A stretch of 64,000 nt of DNA, from NCBI RefSeq assembly GCF_014653695.1, contig NZ_BNAR01000003.1, positions 186,001-250,000 on the forward strand, read 5' to 3'. Source of the stretch: Lentzea cavernae. GTDB lineage: Bacteria > Actinomycetota > Actinomycetes > Mycobacteriales > Pseudonocardiaceae. Made by a program: the position numbers and the translations under genes. Of this stretch, positions 49,609 through 59,703 are shown piece by piece (positions within the stretch are counted from its first letter, which is position 1; each line of letters begins with the position of its first letter). The notes under the pieces were generated by a model. The model did no database searches, had not been told where the DNA came from, and saw nothing but the letters and a program-made list of their open reading frames with translations.

Positions 49609-52191
49609 ATGGACGCTTTCAACCCGACGACCAAGACGCAGCAGGCCGTTTCCGCGGCGGTGCAGGCCGCGACGCTCAACGGGAACCCGGACGTGGGTTC
49701 CGTGCACCTGCTCAGTGCGCTGCTGGCGCAGACGGACGGGTTGACCGCGCCGTTGCTCGAAGCGGTCGGCGCTGACGCGACGCAGGTGCGCAAGGAGCTC
49801 GAGCAGCTCTCCCGGTCGCTGCCGAGCGCTTCCGGTTCCACCGTGTCCGCCCCGCAGCTGTCGCGCGACGCCGTGCGGGTGATCGGCAAGGCGCAGGAGC
49901 TCGCGACCGAGATGGGCGACGAGTACGTGTCGACCGAGCACCTGCTGGTCGGGCTCGCGCAGCACGGTGGCCAGGTGGCCGACCTGCTGCGGCGCCACGG
50001 TGCCACGCCCGACGCGCTGACCGAGGCGTTCGCCAAGGTGCGCGGGTCGGCGCGGGTGACGTCGGCCGATCCCGAGGGCACCTACAAGGCGCTGGAGAAG
50101 TACGGCGTCGACCTGACCGAACGTGCGCGCAAGGGCGAGCTCGACCCCGTGATCGGCCGTGACGCCGAGATCCGGCGGGTCGTGCAGGTGCTGTCGCGGC
50201 GCACCAAGAACAACCCGGTGCTGATCGGCGAGCCCGGTGTCGGCAAGACGGCGATCGTCGAGGGCCTGGCGCAGCGCGTCGTGGCCGGTGACGTGCCGGA
50301 GTCGTTGCGCGGCAAGAAGGTCGTGTCCCTGGACCTCGGCTCGATGGTCGCGGGCGCCAAGTACCGCGGTGAGTTCGAGGAGCGGCTCAAGGCCGTTCTC
50401 AAGGAGATCACCGACTCGGCCGGGCAGGTCATCACGTTCATCGACGAGCTGCACACGATCGTCGGTGCCGGCGCGACCGGGGAGTCGGCGATGGACGCCG
50501 GCAACATGATCAAGCCGATGCTCGCCCGCGGTGAGTTGCGCATGGTCGGTGCCACGACCCTGGACGAGTACCGCGAGCACATCGAGAAGGACGCCGCCCT
50601 GGAGCGCCGCTTCCAGCAGGTGCTGGTCGGCGAGCCGTCGGTGGAGGACACGGTCGGCATCCTGCGCGGGCTCAAGGAGCGTTACGAGGTGCACCACGGT
50701 GTGCGCATCACGGACGCCGCGCTCGTCGCCGCCTCCACGCTTTCGGACCGCTACATCACCGCGCGCTTCCTGCCGGACAAGGCCATCGACCTCGTCGACG
50801 AGGCCGCGTCCCGGCTGCGCATGGAGATCGACTCCCGTCCCGTCGAGATCGACACCGTCGAACGCGCCGTGCGCCGCCTCGAGATCGAGGAGATGGCGCT
50901 CGCGAAGGAGTCCGACGCGGCGTCGGTCGAACGGCTGCACGCGCTGCGCGCCGAGCTCGCGGAGAAGCGCGAGGAACTGGCAGGCCTCACCGCCCGCTGG
51001 CAGAACGAGAAGGGCTCCATCGACCGCGTGCGCGGCCTGAAGGAGCAGCTGGAGTCGTTGCGCGGCGAGTCCGAACGCGCTGAGCGCGACGGCGACCTCG
51101 GCCGTGCCGCCGAACTGCGCTACGGCCGGATTCCCGAGCTGGAGAAGGAACTCGCGGTCGCCGCCGAGTCCACTCAGGACGCCGCGATGCTCAAGGAGGA
51201 GGTCGGCCCGGACGACGTCGCGGACGTGGTGGCGGCGTGGACCGGCATCCCCGCGGGCCGGTTGCTGGAAGGCGAGACCGCCAAGCTGCTCCGCATGGAG
51301 GACGAGCTCGGCCGCCGCGTCGTGGGCCAGGCCGAGGCCGTGCGCGTCGTGTCGGACGCGGTGCGCAGGACGCGCGCCGGAGTCGCCGACCCGGACCGCC
51401 CGACGGGCTCGTTCCTGTTCCTCGGCCCCACCGGCGTCGGCAAGACGGAGCTCGCGAAGGCGCTGGCGTCGTTCCTGTTCGACGACGAGCGGGCGATGAT
51501 CCGCATCGACATGAGCGAGTACTCCGAGAAGCACTCGGTGGCCCGCCTGGTCGGTGCGCCTCCCGGCTACGTCGGCTACGACCAGGGCGGCCAGCTCACC
51601 GAGTCGGTCCGCCGCCGCCCGTACTCCGTCGTGCTGCTGGACGAGGTCGAGAAGGCGCACCCGGACGTGTTCGACGTCCTGCTGCAGGTTCTCGACGACG
51701 GCCGGCTCACGGACGGACAGGGCCGCACGGTCGACTTCCGCAACACGATCCTGGTGCTCACGTCGAACCTGGGCTCGCAGACCATCGTGAACCCGTCGCT
51801 CACCGACCGGGAGCGCCGCGACGCGGTGATGGCCGTGGTGCAGCGGCACTTCAAGCCGGAGTTCCTGAACCGGCTGGACGACGTCGTGGTGTTCCACGCG
51901 CTCGCCACCGAGGAGCTGACGTCCATCGTGGACATCCAGATCGCCAGGCTGGCGGACCGCCTCGCGGCCCGGCGCCTGACGCTGGACGTCACGGCGTCCG
52001 CCCGCGACTGGCTGGCGCTCAACGGCTTCGACCCGATCTACGGCGCCCGGCCGCTGCGGCGGCTCGTGCAGTCGGCGATCGGCGACCAGCTGGCCAAGGA
52101 GCTGCTGGCCGGTGAGGTGCGGGACGGCGACACGGTCCGGGTCGACGTGCTGGACGACAACAGCGGCCTGATCGTGGGCCGCACCGCGTGA
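49609..52191 (+). CDS. clpB: Disaggregase ClpB (Hsp100)
   Basis: The 860-residue protein has the Clp N-domain (about 1-145), AAA1 with GEPGVGKT (207-214), the middle coiled-coil domain (about 400-520) that binds DnaK, and AAA2 with GPTGVGKT (606-613). It extracts polypeptides from aggregates and hands them to DnaK/DnaJ. Control by HspR through the HAIR site upstream fits the pattern in Streptomyces. GGAGG lies very close to the ATG. Confidence 0.98.
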   Translation: MDAFNPTTKTQQAVSAAVQAATLNGNPDVGSVHLLSALLAQTDGLTAPLLEAVGADATQVRKELEQLSRSLPSASGSTVSAPQLSRDAVRVIGKAQELATEMGDEYVSTEHLLVGLAQHGGQVADLLRRHGATPDALTEAFAKVRGSARVTSADPEGTYKALEKYGVDLTERARKGELDPVIGRDAEIRRVVQVLSRRTKNNPVLIGEPGVGKTAIVEGLAQRVVAGDVPESLRGKKVVSLDLGSMVAGAKYRGEFEERLKAVLKEITDSAGQVITFIDELHTIVGAGATGESAMDAGNMIKPMLARGELRMVGATTLDEYREHIEKDAALERRFQQVLVGEPSVEDTVGILRGLKERYEVHHGVRITDAALVAASTLSDRYITARFLPDKAIDLVDEAASRLRMEIDSRPVEIDTVERAVRRLEIEEMALAKESDAASVERLHALRAELAEKREELAGLTARWQNEKGSIDRVRGLKEQLESLRGESERAERDGDLGRAAELRYGRIPELEKELAVAAESTQDAAMLKEEVGPDDVADVVAAWTGIPAGRLLEGETAKLLRMEDELGRRVVGQAEAVRVVSDAVRRTRAGVADPDRPTGSFLFLGPTGVGKTELAKALASFLFDDERAMIRIDMSEYSEKHSVARLVGAPPGYVGYDQGGQLTESVRRRPYSVVLLDEVEKAHPDVFDVLLQVLDDGRLTDGQGRTVDFRNTILVLTSNLGSQTIVNPSLTDRERRDAVMAVVQRHFKPEFLNRLDDVVVFHALATEELTSIVDIQIARLADRLAARRLTLDVTASARDWLALNGFDPIYGARPLRRLVQSAIGDQLAKELLAGEVRDGDTVRVDVLDDNSGLIVGRTA

Positions 52192-52229
52192 CGTCGGGAT
52201 CCCCCGCGAGACCTGTAGGTTCGGGTCTC

Positions 52230-52616
52230 GTGGGGGATCTTCGCTATGTCAGGTACCAGGCGGTCGAGGCCAACTCCAGAGGCGGCTTCTCCGGGATCTT
52301 CGGGCTGGCCAACGGCTTGCGCCGCGGTGGCCGGCTCACCGGCGAACAAGAAGCGTTCATGCGTGCCGGCAACGCCTGGTACGACGCCGCCTACACCGAC
52401 CCGTCGACGGTCGACCCGACGGTCTACGACCGCGAGGTCAACCCCGGTGCCGTCGCCTGGTTCAAGGTGGAGGCGGCGCACCTGCTGGAGCGCGTCCCCG
52501 GCTACCTGGCCCTGCTCGACGCCCACGGCGTGCGCTGGGAGCGGCTGGAGAGCGACGACCCCGGCCGGATCGTCTACGAGGACGCCGACCAGGTCGTCGT
52601 GGTGCCGCACGCGTAG
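52230..52616 (+). CDS. Hypothetical protein (128 aa)
   Basis: A soluble protein starting at GTG with (M)GDLRYVRYQAVEANSRGGF, then GLRRGGRLTGEQEAFMRAGN, AWYDAAYTDPSTVDPTVYD and a C-terminal WERLESDDPGRIVYEDADQV. No domain recognised. It follows clpB by 38 bp and may be read from the clpB promoter. It ends next to the convergent aldo/keto reductase gene. Confidence 0.75.
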   Translation: MGDLRYVRYQAVEANSRGGFSGIFGLANGLRRGGRLTGEQEAFMRAGNAWYDAAYTDPSTVDPTVYDREVNPGAVAWFKVEAAHLLERVPGYLALLDAHGVRWERLESDDPGRIVYEDADQVVVVPHA

Positions 52617-53645
52617 TCAGCGGCTCTCGACCTTCAAATCGCCCGACATCACCGCGCGGATGTGGTCACCGGTGAGCATGTCGTGCGGGTAACCGAGCTC
52701 GATCGCGCTCACCGCGTCGAGCCGCGCCACCTGTTCGTCCGTCAGCGAGACCTCCAGCGCGCCCAGGTTCCCCTGCAGCTGCTCAGGTGTGCGAGCACCG
52801 ATCACGGGCGCCGTCACGCCGGGCTGCCGGAGGTTCCACGCCAGCGCGACCTGGGCGGGCGTGCGCTCCACCTCCACGGCCACCTCCCGCACGGCGTCGG
52901 CGATCGCCAGCGTGCGCTCGGTGACCATGCCCAGCCCGGCGTTGAAGCTCCTGCGGGTGCTGCCGGTGTCCGCGGCGGGCGAGGAGTACTTGCCGGACAG
53001 CACGCCGCCGCCCAGCGGTGAGAACGGCGACACGCCCAGTCCCAGCGCCCGCGCCATCGGGATCAGGTCGCGTTCCCCGCCGCGGTTGATGAGGCTGTAC
53101 TCGATCTGCAGCGCCACCAGCGATGACCAGCCGCGCAGGTCGGCGACCGCCTGCATGCGGGAGATCTCCCAGGCCGGGGTGTTGGACATGCCCACGTACA
53201 GGACCTTGCCCTGCCGGACCAGGTCGTCCAGGCCGCGCAGCACCTCGTCGAACGGCGTCGACGCGTCCCAGACGTGCACGTACAGCAGGTCCACGTGGTC
53301 CGTGCCCAGGCGGCGCAGGCTGGTCTCCACGGACGCGAACAGGTTCTTGCGGTGGGAGCCGCCGGAGTTCGGGTCGCCGGGGGTGCGCAGGGTCGAGTAC
53401 TTCGTCGCCAGCACGAGGCCGGGACGACGGCCCCGCACGAGCTCGCCCAGCATCTCCTCCGAACCGCCGTAGGAGGCTGCGGTGTCGATGAAGTTGCCGC
53501 CGCGCTCCACGTAGATCTCGAACAGCCTGCGCGCGTCGTCCGGCGAGGAGCCCCAGCCCCACTCGTTGCCGAAGGTCGCCGTGCCCAGGGCCAGCGGTGA
53601 GACCCGCAGTCCGGAACGGCCCAGCAGCCGGTAGGTGTCCAGCAC
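52617..53645 (-). CDS. Aldo/keto reductase
   Basis: The 342-residue TIM-barrel AKR starts at GTG behind GGGGAGG and has the catalytic tetrad elements NFIDTAASYGGSEEMLG (Asp, Tyr), a Lys in LVLATKYS and YVHVWDAS in place of the usual His-containing strand, then GVSPFSPLGGGVLSGKY and GARTPEQLQGNLGAL for NADPH. It belongs to the YajO/Tas-like group. It is divergent from an XRE regulator that probably controls it. Confidence 0.9.
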   Translation of the reverse strand: MLDTYRLLGRSGLRVSPLALGTATFGNEWGWGSSPDDARRLFEIYVERGGNFIDTAASYGGSEEMLGELVRGRRPGLVLATKYSTLRTPGDPNSGGSHRKNLFASVETSLRRLGTDHVDLLYVHVWDASTPFDEVLRGLDDLVRQGKVLYVGMSNTPAWEISRMQAVADLRGWSSLVALQIEYSLINRGGERDLIPMARALGLGVSPFSPLGGGVLSGKYSSPAADTGSTRRSFNAGLGMVTERTLAIADAVREVAVEVERTPAQVALAWNLRQPGVTAPVIGARTPEQLQGNLGALEVSLTDEQVARLDAVSAIELGYPHDMLTGDHIRAVMSGDLKVESR

Positions 53646-53709
53646 GGTGTTCCTCCCCTTGAAGTGGTGTGCCACCAGCCTGCGATCGCCGCACGACGGG
53701 GGTAAGGGA

Positions 53710-53720
53710 AGGAACTTCCT
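53710..53720. promoter_or_regulatory. AGGAACTTCCT palindrome in the AKR/XRE gap
   Basis: An 11-bp palindrome with a single central base lies 37 bp before the XRE start and 65 bp before the reductase start. It is a candidate operator for the XRE protein. Confidence 0.45.
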
Positions 53721-53756
53721 GGGAACACGGGTCCTACCCGGACTGTTGAACGGGCC

Positions 53757-54572
53757 ATGGTCACCGACGTGGCGCAAGAGCTGGCCTCGTTCCTCAGGAG
53801 CAGGCGCGAACGGTTGGATCCGGCCCAGCTCGGCCTGCCTGTGCGCCGGCAACGACGCACTCCTGGGCTGCGCCGGGAGGAGGTCGCGGAGCTGGCGGGC
53901 GTCAGCGTCGACTACGTCGTGCGGCTCGAGCAGGCCCGCGGGCTGCGGCCGTCGGCGGACGTCGTGGAGGCGCTGGCCGGTGCGTTGCGCCTCGACAGCG
54001 ACGAACGCGCCTACTTCTTCGGCCTGGCCCGGCAACGGCCTCGCGTGGAGGCGAAGGCCGCCACGGAGGCGGCGCCGTCGCTGGTCCAGCTCGTCGCGGA
54101 CCTGTCACCGCGACCGGCCATGGTGATGAACCACCGCTTCGACCTCCTCGCGTGGAACGACGAGATGGTCGAGGTGCTGCTCGACTTCGACACGCTGCCG
54201 CCCTCGCACCGCAACGCCATCTGGCTGTGCCTGCTGCACCCGGAGATCCGCGAGCTCTACGTCGACCGCGAGCGCGTCGTGCGTGAAGGGGTCGCCCACC
54301 TGCGCACCGCGTGGGCCGCGCACCCGGACGACCGGGTGCTGGCGGACCTCATCGCCGAATGTGCCACCGGTGACGAGGAATTCGCCAGGTTGTGGTCCAC
54401 AGGGGACGTGAGGCACAACGGTCGTGGCCACAAGGTGATGCGTCATCCACGCGCAGGTGAGATCACCCTGCGGTTCGAGACGCTCACGCCGACGCAGGAC
54501 CCGGACCAGTTGCTGGTGGTCTACCGCCCGGCGGACGACGCGAGCCGGGCGGCCATGGACCTCTTGACCTGA
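53757..54572 (+). CDS. XRE-family regulator with MmyB-like ligand domain
   Basis: The 271-residue protein has an N-terminal HTH (LRREEVAELAGVSVDYVVRLEQ, split about residues 38-60) and a C-terminal PAS-like MmyB domain with PAMVMNHRFDLLAWND and RNAIWLCLLHPEIREL. These regulators usually stand divergent from a dehydrogenase or reductase they control, as here. Bound fatty acids are known for one structure of this family; a ligand here is not evident. Confidence 0.9.
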   Translation: MVTDVAQELASFLRSRRERLDPAQLGLPVRRQRRTPGLRREEVAELAGVSVDYVVRLEQARGLRPSADVVEALAGALRLDSDERAYFFGLARQRPRVEAKAATEAAPSLVQLVADLSPRPAMVMNHRFDLLAWNDEMVEVLLDFDTLPPSHRNAIWLCLLHPEIRELYVDRERVVREGVAHLRTAWAAHPDDRVLADLIAECATGDEEFARLWSTGDVRHNGRGHKVMRHPRAGEITLRFETLTPTQDPDQLLVVYRPADDASRAAMDLLT

Positions 54573-54645
54573 GGAAAGGCACGGCCGGGTCACGACGCGC
54601 GGAAGTGATCTTCGTTCCACGCCCCCGACCCACTAGGCTTCAGCT

Positions 54646-55383
54646 GTGGGCATACCGGCGTGGGTCTGGTTCACCGTCGCCGCGGTGGCGGGTGTGGCGG
54701 GGTTCGCCCTGCTCGCGACCGACCGGGCGCAACGAACCGCACGAAATCGTGAACGGCGCCGTTGGGCTGCCCTGCGCGGCTGGCAGTTCGAGGAGACAGA
54801 CCACGTGCTGCCGACCCGGTGGGAAGCCGGGGCCATCGCGTACTACGGCACGGGCCTCGCCCGTGACGTCGTCGCGGGCTCCACCTTCACCGCGGACGGC
54901 CGCAGGCAGGTCTACGTCCTCGACCACGAGACCGGCGGCAAGGTCAACTCGGTGCTGGTCGGCGTGCGCTGCCGCAGGGCGCTGTCGGTGGTGATCGAGC
55001 TGTGGCTGTCGACCGTGCCGTTCCAGCGCGACAACGACAAGATGCCGATGCCCGACCTGCTCGGGCCGGTGGGGTCGCGGTACGCGTTCGTCACGGACGT
55101 GCCGGCCGCCCGCAAGGTCATCACCCCGGACCTGATCGACGCAGCCGAGGAGATCGGCGGCGACGTCACGGTCGTCTGGATGGAGAACGACTGGGTGCTG
55201 GCCGCCGCGCCGCCCAACTCGTCGCCCGCGCGCCTCGAACGGCTGCTGCGCGACGTCGGTGAGCTCGCGGACGTCATCGACCCGTTCGACCCGGACCCCT
55301 CCGAGCGCGAGGAGGAGCCGGTGGCGGAGGAAGACGAGGGCGGCGAGGTCTACCGCCCGTCGTTCGGCCGCAAGCAGCCCTAG
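54646..55383 (+). CDS. Hypothetical membrane-anchored protein (245 aa)
   Basis: One N-terminal membrane helix (about residues 5-25) is followed by a basic segment (RAQRTARNRERRRWAALRGWQFEE), a mixed alpha/beta domain (residues 40-200) and an acidic low-complexity tail (DPSEREEEPVAEEDEGGE). Proteins with this helix plus RGWxxxxxD opening are frequent in actinomycetes and uncharacterised. It starts 73 bp after the XRE gene. Expected location is the inner membrane with the domain in the cytoplasm. Confidence 0.75.
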   Translation: MGIPAWVWFTVAAVAGVAGFALLATDRAQRTARNRERRRWAALRGWQFEETDHVLPTRWEAGAIAYYGTGLARDVVAGSTFTADGRRQVYVLDHETGGKVNSVLVGVRCRRALSVVIELWLSTVPFQRDNDKMPMPDLLGPVGSRYAFVTDVPAARKVITPDLIDAAEEIGGDVTVVWMENDWVLAAAPPNSSPARLERLLRDVGELADVIDPFDPDPSEREEEPVAEEDEGGEVYRPSFGRKQP

Positions 55384-55428
55384 GGCCTGTGCCCTAGGAG
55401 CCGTATCGCTTTCCGGTTACCGTTCGGT

Positions 55429-56202
55429 ATGCCAACCGCACTGGTGACCGGATCGACCGTCGGGATCGGAGCCGCGTTCGCGCGCAGGCTCGCGGCGGAG
55501 GGGTACGACCTCGTTCTGGTCGCGCGCACCGCGCCCGCGCTCGAGGAACTCGCGAAGAAGCTGCACGACCGCCACGGCGTGAACGTCGACGTCCTGCCGG
55601 CCGACCTGAGCGACCCGCAGGACCGCCTGAAGGTCGAGCAGCGGCTGGCGGAGTCGGCCGTGGACCTGCTGGTCAACAACGCGGGCTTCGCGAACACCGG
55701 TGAGTTCTTCGACGCGGACGTCGAGAAGCTGCAGGCCCAGCTCGACGTCAACGTCGCCACGGTGCTGCGCCTGACCAGGGCCGCGCTCCCGGCGATGATC
55801 GCGCGCGGCAAGGGCGACGTGATCAACGTGTCCAGCGTCGCCAGCTTCCTGCCCGGCCGCGGCACCAGCTACAGCGCCGACAAGGCGTGGGTGACGGCGT
55901 TCTCCGAGGGCATCGCGCTCGCGGCGGAGGGCACCGGCGTGCGGGTCATGGCGCTCGCCCCCGGTTTCGTGCGGACCGAGTTCCACAAGCGCGCGAAGAT
56001 CGACATGTCGAAGACGCCGAACTGGCTCTACGTCGACGCCGACAAGCTCGTGCACGAGGGTCTGCGCGACCTGCGCCGCGGCAAGCCGCTGTCGATCCCC
56101 GGCGCGCAGTACAAGGCGATCGTGACCGTCTCGAGGCTGCTGCCGCGGGCGCTCGTGCGCAGGATGGCGTCGCGGTTCGCGGGTGGCCGTGGGCGCACCT
56201 GA
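55429..56202 (+). CDS. Short-chain dehydrogenase/reductase
   Basis: The 257-residue classical SDR has TGSTVGIG (7-14), NNAG and the catalytic Tyr148/Lys152 in SYSADKAW, with Ser in NVSSVAS before it. Long hydrophobic C-terminus ([20 protein letters not shown]) suggests membrane association, as in SDRs acting on lipids. It is followed after 25 bp by pyrE. Substrate unknown. Confidence 0.9.
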   Translation: MPTALVTGSTVGIGAAFARRLAAEGYDLVLVARTAPALEELAKKLHDRHGVNVDVLPADLSDPQDRLKVEQRLAESAVDLLVNNAGFANTGEFFDADVEKLQAQLDVNVATVLRLTRAALPAMIARGKGDVINVSSVASFLPGRGTSYSADKAWVTAFSEGIALAAEGTGVRVMALAPGFVRTEFHKRAKIDMSKTPNWLYVDADKLVHEGLRDLRRGKPLSIPGAQYKAIVTVSRLLPRALVRRMASRFAGGRGRT

Positions 56203-56227
56203 GCGGCGTGTGCGAGGCTGACGACCC

Positions 56228-56794
56228 GTGCGAACTGAAGTGGTCTTGGACGCGAACGCTAAGTCGGAACTCGCTCGCCTCGTGAGCGAATTGGCCGTGG
56301 TGCACGGCAAGGTGACCCTGTCGAGCGGCAAGGAAGCCGACTACTACGTCGACCTGCGGCGGGCGACGCTGCACCACGCGGCGGCGCCGTTGATCGGCAA
56401 GCTGCTGCGGCAGCTCACGTCGGACTGGGACTTCGTCGCCGTCGGCGGTCTCACGCTCGGTGCGGACCCCGTCGCCTACGCGATGATGCACTCCGCCGGG
56501 GCTGACGGTGACGTGCTCGACGCGTTCGTCGTGCGCAAGGCGAACAAGGCGCACGGCATGCAGCGGCAGATCGAGGGCATCGACGTGCGCGGCCAGCGCG
56601 TGCTCGCGGTCGAGGACACCTCCACCACGGGTGGTTCGGTCCTCACGGCTGTCGCGGCGCTGCGCGAGCACGGTGCCGACGTCATCGGCGTGGCCACGGT
56701 CGTCGACCGCGGCACGGGCGCCAAGGAGGCCATCGAGGCCGAGGGTCTGCAGTACCGCTACCTGCTCGACCTGAACGACCTCGGACTCGCCTGA
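56228..56794 (+). CDS. pyrE: Orotate phosphoribosyltransferase
   Basis: The 188-residue protein has the PRPP-binding motif VLAVEDTSTTGGSV (125-138), the flexible-loop region VVRKANKAHGM and LTLGADPVAYAM, as in OPRTases. It converts orotate and PRPP to orotidine monophosphate in pyrimidine synthesis. It starts at GTG. No other pyr gene is adjacent, as is usual for actinobacterial pyrE. Confidence 0.95.
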   Translation: MRTEVVLDANAKSELARLVSELAVVHGKVTLSSGKEADYYVDLRRATLHHAAAPLIGKLLRQLTSDWDFVAVGGLTLGADPVAYAMMHSAGADGDVLDAFVVRKANKAHGMQRQIEGIDVRGQRVLAVEDTSTTGGSVLTAVAALREHGADVIGVATVVDRGTGAKEAIEAEGLQYRYLLDLNDLGLA

Positions 56795-56844
56795 GGTTTT
56801 ATCCAGAGCGCTTCGAGCCACCCCGTCCTAGTCTGGAGGACGGG

Positions 56845-57222
56845 GTGGTGCGAATGGCTGGATTCTTCGCCGAGGCGGTCGTGGCGCTGCACTTCACGGT
56901 GCTGGCGTTCCTGCTCGCGGGTGGTTTCCTCGCGTGGCGCTGGCGGTGGGTCATCTACCCGCACCTGGCGATGGGCGCGTGGGCCGTGCTGAGCATCGTC
57001 ACGCCGACCGTGTGCCCGCTCACGGTGTGGGAGAACGACCTGCGGGCCATGGCCGGGATGCCGGTGCTCGAGACCGGGTTCATCGACCACTACATCGACG
57101 GCGTCTGGTACCCGGAGAGCGCGTCGATGCTGGTCCAGCTGGTGCTGGGGACGATCGTGATCGTCTCGTGGATCGGCTTCTATGCTGGTCACCGTGCTGC
57201 TCGAAGGCTTTCACGCTGTTAA
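56845..57222 (+). CDS. DUF2784 membrane protein
   Basis: The 125-residue protein has three to four helices and the DUF2784 features VVALHFTVLAFLLAGGF, ITPTVCPLTVWEN-type segment and FIDHYIDGVWYPES. Starts at adjacent GTGs or the ATG at 56854 are possible behind GGAGGA. The function is unknown. The 3' end overlaps the methyltransferase gene by 41 bp, so the two are probably coupled. Confidence 0.87.
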   Translation: MVRMAGFFAEAVVALHFTVLAFLLAGGFLAWRWRWVIYPHLAMGAWAVLSIVTPTVCPLTVWENDLRAMAGMPVLETGFIDHYIDGVWYPESASMLVQLVLGTIVIVSWIGFYAGHRAARRLSRC

Positions 57223-57859
57223 GCACGCTTTGCGCTTCGGCGCCGGCGTGCACCCGCTGATCACGACGGACCTCGCCGCCGCGATCAGCCTCGCCGAGAC
57301 GCACGCACCTGATCTGCGCGAGCGGTTCGAGGCCGCCACCGAGGTGGACCAGAACCACTTCAAGCTCCGGGTCGGCCGCACGCACCCGACGGGCGTGGCC
57401 GGGTTCGCGGAGCAGCCCGACCTGCCGTTCGACCGCGGCGCGCCGGTCGTCCTGCTCGACAACCCGCGCAACCTGGGCAACTTCGGTGCCGCGATCCGAG
57501 TGGCCGCCGGCCTCGACGCAGGTGGCGTGATCTCGACCGGTGACGTCGACCCGTGGCACCCCAACGTGCTGCGCGGATCTGCCGGCCTGCACTTCGCGCT
57601 GCCGGTCGCCAAGGTCACGAGCCTCGACTTCGCCGGTGAGCTCATCGCGTTCGACGCGGACGGTGACCTGCTGAAGGGCCCGATCCCCGACGACGCCGTG
57701 CTGGCGTTCGGCTCGGAGCGCCACGGGCTCTCCGACGAGGTCCGGCGCAAGGCGACCAGGATCGTCCGGCTGCCCATGCGCGAGAAGGTCAGCAGTTACA
57801 ACCTGACAACTTCTGTGGCCATGGGCCTGTACCACTGGGCGATTCACCGAGCTTCTTGA
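57182..57859 (+). CDS. TrmH/SpoU-family RNA methyltransferase
   Basis: The 225-residue protein has the three SPOUT motifs: NPRNLGNFGAAIRVAA (about 98-113), FGSERHGLSDEV (about 180-191) and PMREKVSSYNLTTSVAMGLY near the end, forming the trefoil knot that binds SAM. It should 2'-O-methylate a ribose in rRNA or tRNA; the target is not known. The third motif has YNLTTS instead of the common LNVSVA. It begins inside the DUF2784 gene. Confidence 0.87.
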   Translation: MLVTVLLEGFHAVKHALRFGAGVHPLITTDLAAAISLAETHAPDLRERFEAATEVDQNHFKLRVGRTHPTGVAGFAEQPDLPFDRGAPVVLLDNPRNLGNFGAAIRVAAGLDAGGVISTGDVDPWHPNVLRGSAGLHFALPVAKVTSLDFAGELIAFDADGDLLKGPIPDDAVLAFGSERHGLSDEVRRKATRIVRLPMREKVSSYNLTTSVAMGLYHWAIHRAS

Positions 57860-57884
57860 CCGGTCAAGCACGCACCATGATCTG

Positions 57885-58982
57885 GTGGCGATCGCGAAAC
57901 TGCTGGCAGCGCGCGCGGGTGTCGCAGAGCGCGCCGTGTACTCCAGGCACCTCCGTCGGGTCTGGGGTGTGCCGGGCACGCTCCTGGGTGCGAGGGCGTG
58001 GCCCCCGCTGTTTAAGGACAAGATCCACACGAGCTTCAACTACTGGTGGCAGGCGCACCTGCTCGACTGCCTGGTCGACGGTTACCTGCGCTCGCCCAGC
58101 GAGCTGCGCAAGGCCGCCGTGGCCAAGGTCGTGCGGGGCATCCGGGTCCGCAACGTCCTGGGCTGGACCAACGACTTCTACGACGACGTCGCCTGGCTCG
58201 GCCTCGCCCTGCAACGCGCCCAGAACGACGTCGGCATCGCGAAGCCCAAGGCGCTGAACGCGATCGCCGAACGGCTGCGCGACGGCTGGACCGATCACGC
58301 CGGCGGTGGCATCTGGTGGAAGCGCAACGACGACTTCAAGAACGTCCCCGCGAACGGCCCGGCGGCGATCTTCCTGGCCCGCCAGGACGAACGCACCGAC
58401 CTCGCCCGCGCGCGGTCCATCGTGGACTGGGTCGAGGACAACCTGATCGACCCCGGCAACGGTCTCGCGTGGGACGGTCTGCACGTCCACCCCAACGGCG
58501 AGATCCGCGAGTACGAGAAGAACATCTACACGTACTGCCAAGGCGTTCTCATCGGCGCGTGCGTCGAACTGGCGAAGCACGGCCAGGCCGAGAAGTGGCT
58601 CGACAAGGCCGCCCGCACGATCACCGCGGTGCACGACGACCTGGCGACCAACGGCGTGATCAAGGGCCAGGGCGGTGGCGACGGCGGCCTGTTCGCGGGA
58701 ATCCTGACGCGCTACCTCGCCCAGGCCGCGCTGACCATCCCCGACCTCGACCCCGACCGGGCCGTGACGGCGGACCTCGCCAGGGAACTCGTGGTGCAGT
58801 CGGCGGAAGCGGCGTGGACCAACCGCGTGATGGCCGTCAGCGGGCCGTTGTTCGGTCCGGAGTGGACCGTGCCGGCCGACGAGGGCGAGGGCCGCGACCT
58901 GTCCGTCCAGCTCGGTGGCTGGATGTGCCTGGAGGCGGCCGCCCTGCTCGAACGGCACGGCCTGGACGTCGCTACTGCCTGA
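57885..58982 (+). CDS. Glycoside hydrolase family 76 (alpha-1,6-mannanase-like)
   Basis: The 365-residue (alpha/alpha)6 barrel protein carries the adjacent catalytic aspartates Asp100-Asp101 in NDFYDDVAWLGL and Trp-rich aromatic sites. GH76 enzymes cut alpha-1,6-mannan. There is no signal peptide from the GTG start, so the protein would act inside the cell or be exported in another way; intracellular GH76-like proteins are known in actinomycetes. It ends 11 bp into the convergent isomerase gene. Confidence 0.87.
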   Translation: MAIAKLLAARAGVAERAVYSRHLRRVWGVPGTLLGARAWPPLFKDKIHTSFNYWWQAHLLDCLVDGYLRSPSELRKAAVAKVVRGIRVRNVLGWTNDFYDDVAWLGLALQRAQNDVGIAKPKALNAIAERLRDGWTDHAGGGIWWKRNDDFKNVPANGPAAIFLARQDERTDLARARSIVDWVEDNLIDPGNGLAWDGLHVHPNGEIREYEKNIYTYCQGVLIGACVELAKHGQAEKWLDKAARTITAVHDDLATNGVIKGQGGGDGGLFAGILTRYLAQAALTIPDLDPDRAVTADLARELVVQSAEAAWTNRVMAVSGPLFGPEWTVPADEGEGRDLSVQLGGWMCLEAAALLERHGLDVATA

Positions 58983-59703
58983 TCCAGCCCAGCAACGCCT
59001 TGGCGTCCTCGCGGAACCGCTCCGGCGAGTCGTCGAGCACGAACTCCAGCAGCGCGTTGCGCTCGATCCCGTCGCGCGCGAGCTCCGTGAGCACCGGCTT
59101 CCACAGGTCACGGCGCTCGGCGAGGGGCAAGCGGTCCTGGAAGCCGCCGGGGCCCCACGAGAAGACGTGGGCCGTCACCGGTTCCAGCGTCCGCACCTCG
59201 TGCACGGCCGAGAACACGTCCTGGCCGCCGCTGGGCTGCCAGTACGACACCACGCCGTCGACCTCGTCGAGCAGCTGCACCGTCGAGTCGAGCGTGTCGG
59301 TCAGCGTGTTCCGGTGGTACTCCAGTGCGATCTTCGTGCCCATCGCCTCGGCGTGTTCGACGGCGTGCCGCAACGCCTCGACCACCGGCCCGCGGTCGGG
59401 GCACTCCTGCGACCCGGCCGTGCCCGCCCAGACCCGCACGAACGGCGCGTCCAGTTCGGCCGCCGTCTCGAGGATCGGCGCCAGGTCGGCCCGGTCGGAC
59501 ACGCCGGCGCGGTAGTACGACCCGTACGCGGCGACCTTCAGGCCGGTGTCGAGCGCCCTGCGCGCCGCCGCGAAGTCACCGGGCGGCACGTGCACGTCGC
59601 CGCCCCACTCGACGGCCTGCAGCCCGCACTCCGTCGCGAGCTCACCGATCTCCTCGACCGTGAGCTGACGGAACGTCACCGAGACGAGCCCGGGGATCAG
59701 CAT
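58972..59703 (-). CDS. Sugar phosphate isomerase/epimerase (AP-endonuclease-2-like TIM barrel)
   Basis: The 243-residue TIM-barrel protein fits the xylose-isomerase-like/hydroxypyruvate-isomerase group: GLVSVTFRQLTVEEI, VRVWAGTAGSQ, KIALEYHRNT and VSYWQPSGGQD supply the metal-binding Glu, Asp and His positions. Its ATG overlaps the lacI stop by 7 bp, so both are one operon. Its substrate is presumably the sugar or polyol that induces the LacI protein. Confidence 0.87.
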   Translation of the reverse strand: MLIPGLVSVTFRQLTVEEIGELATECGLQAVEWGGDVHVPPGDFAAARRALDTGLKVAAYGSYYRAGVSDRADLAPILETAAELDAPFVRVWAGTAGSQECPDRGPVVEALRHAVEHAEAMGTKIALEYHRNTLTDTLDSTVQLLDEVDGVVSYWQPSGGQDVFSAVHEVRTLEPVTAHVFSWGPGGFQDRLPLAERRDLWKPVLTELARDGIERNALLEFVLDDSPERFREDAKALLGWIRQ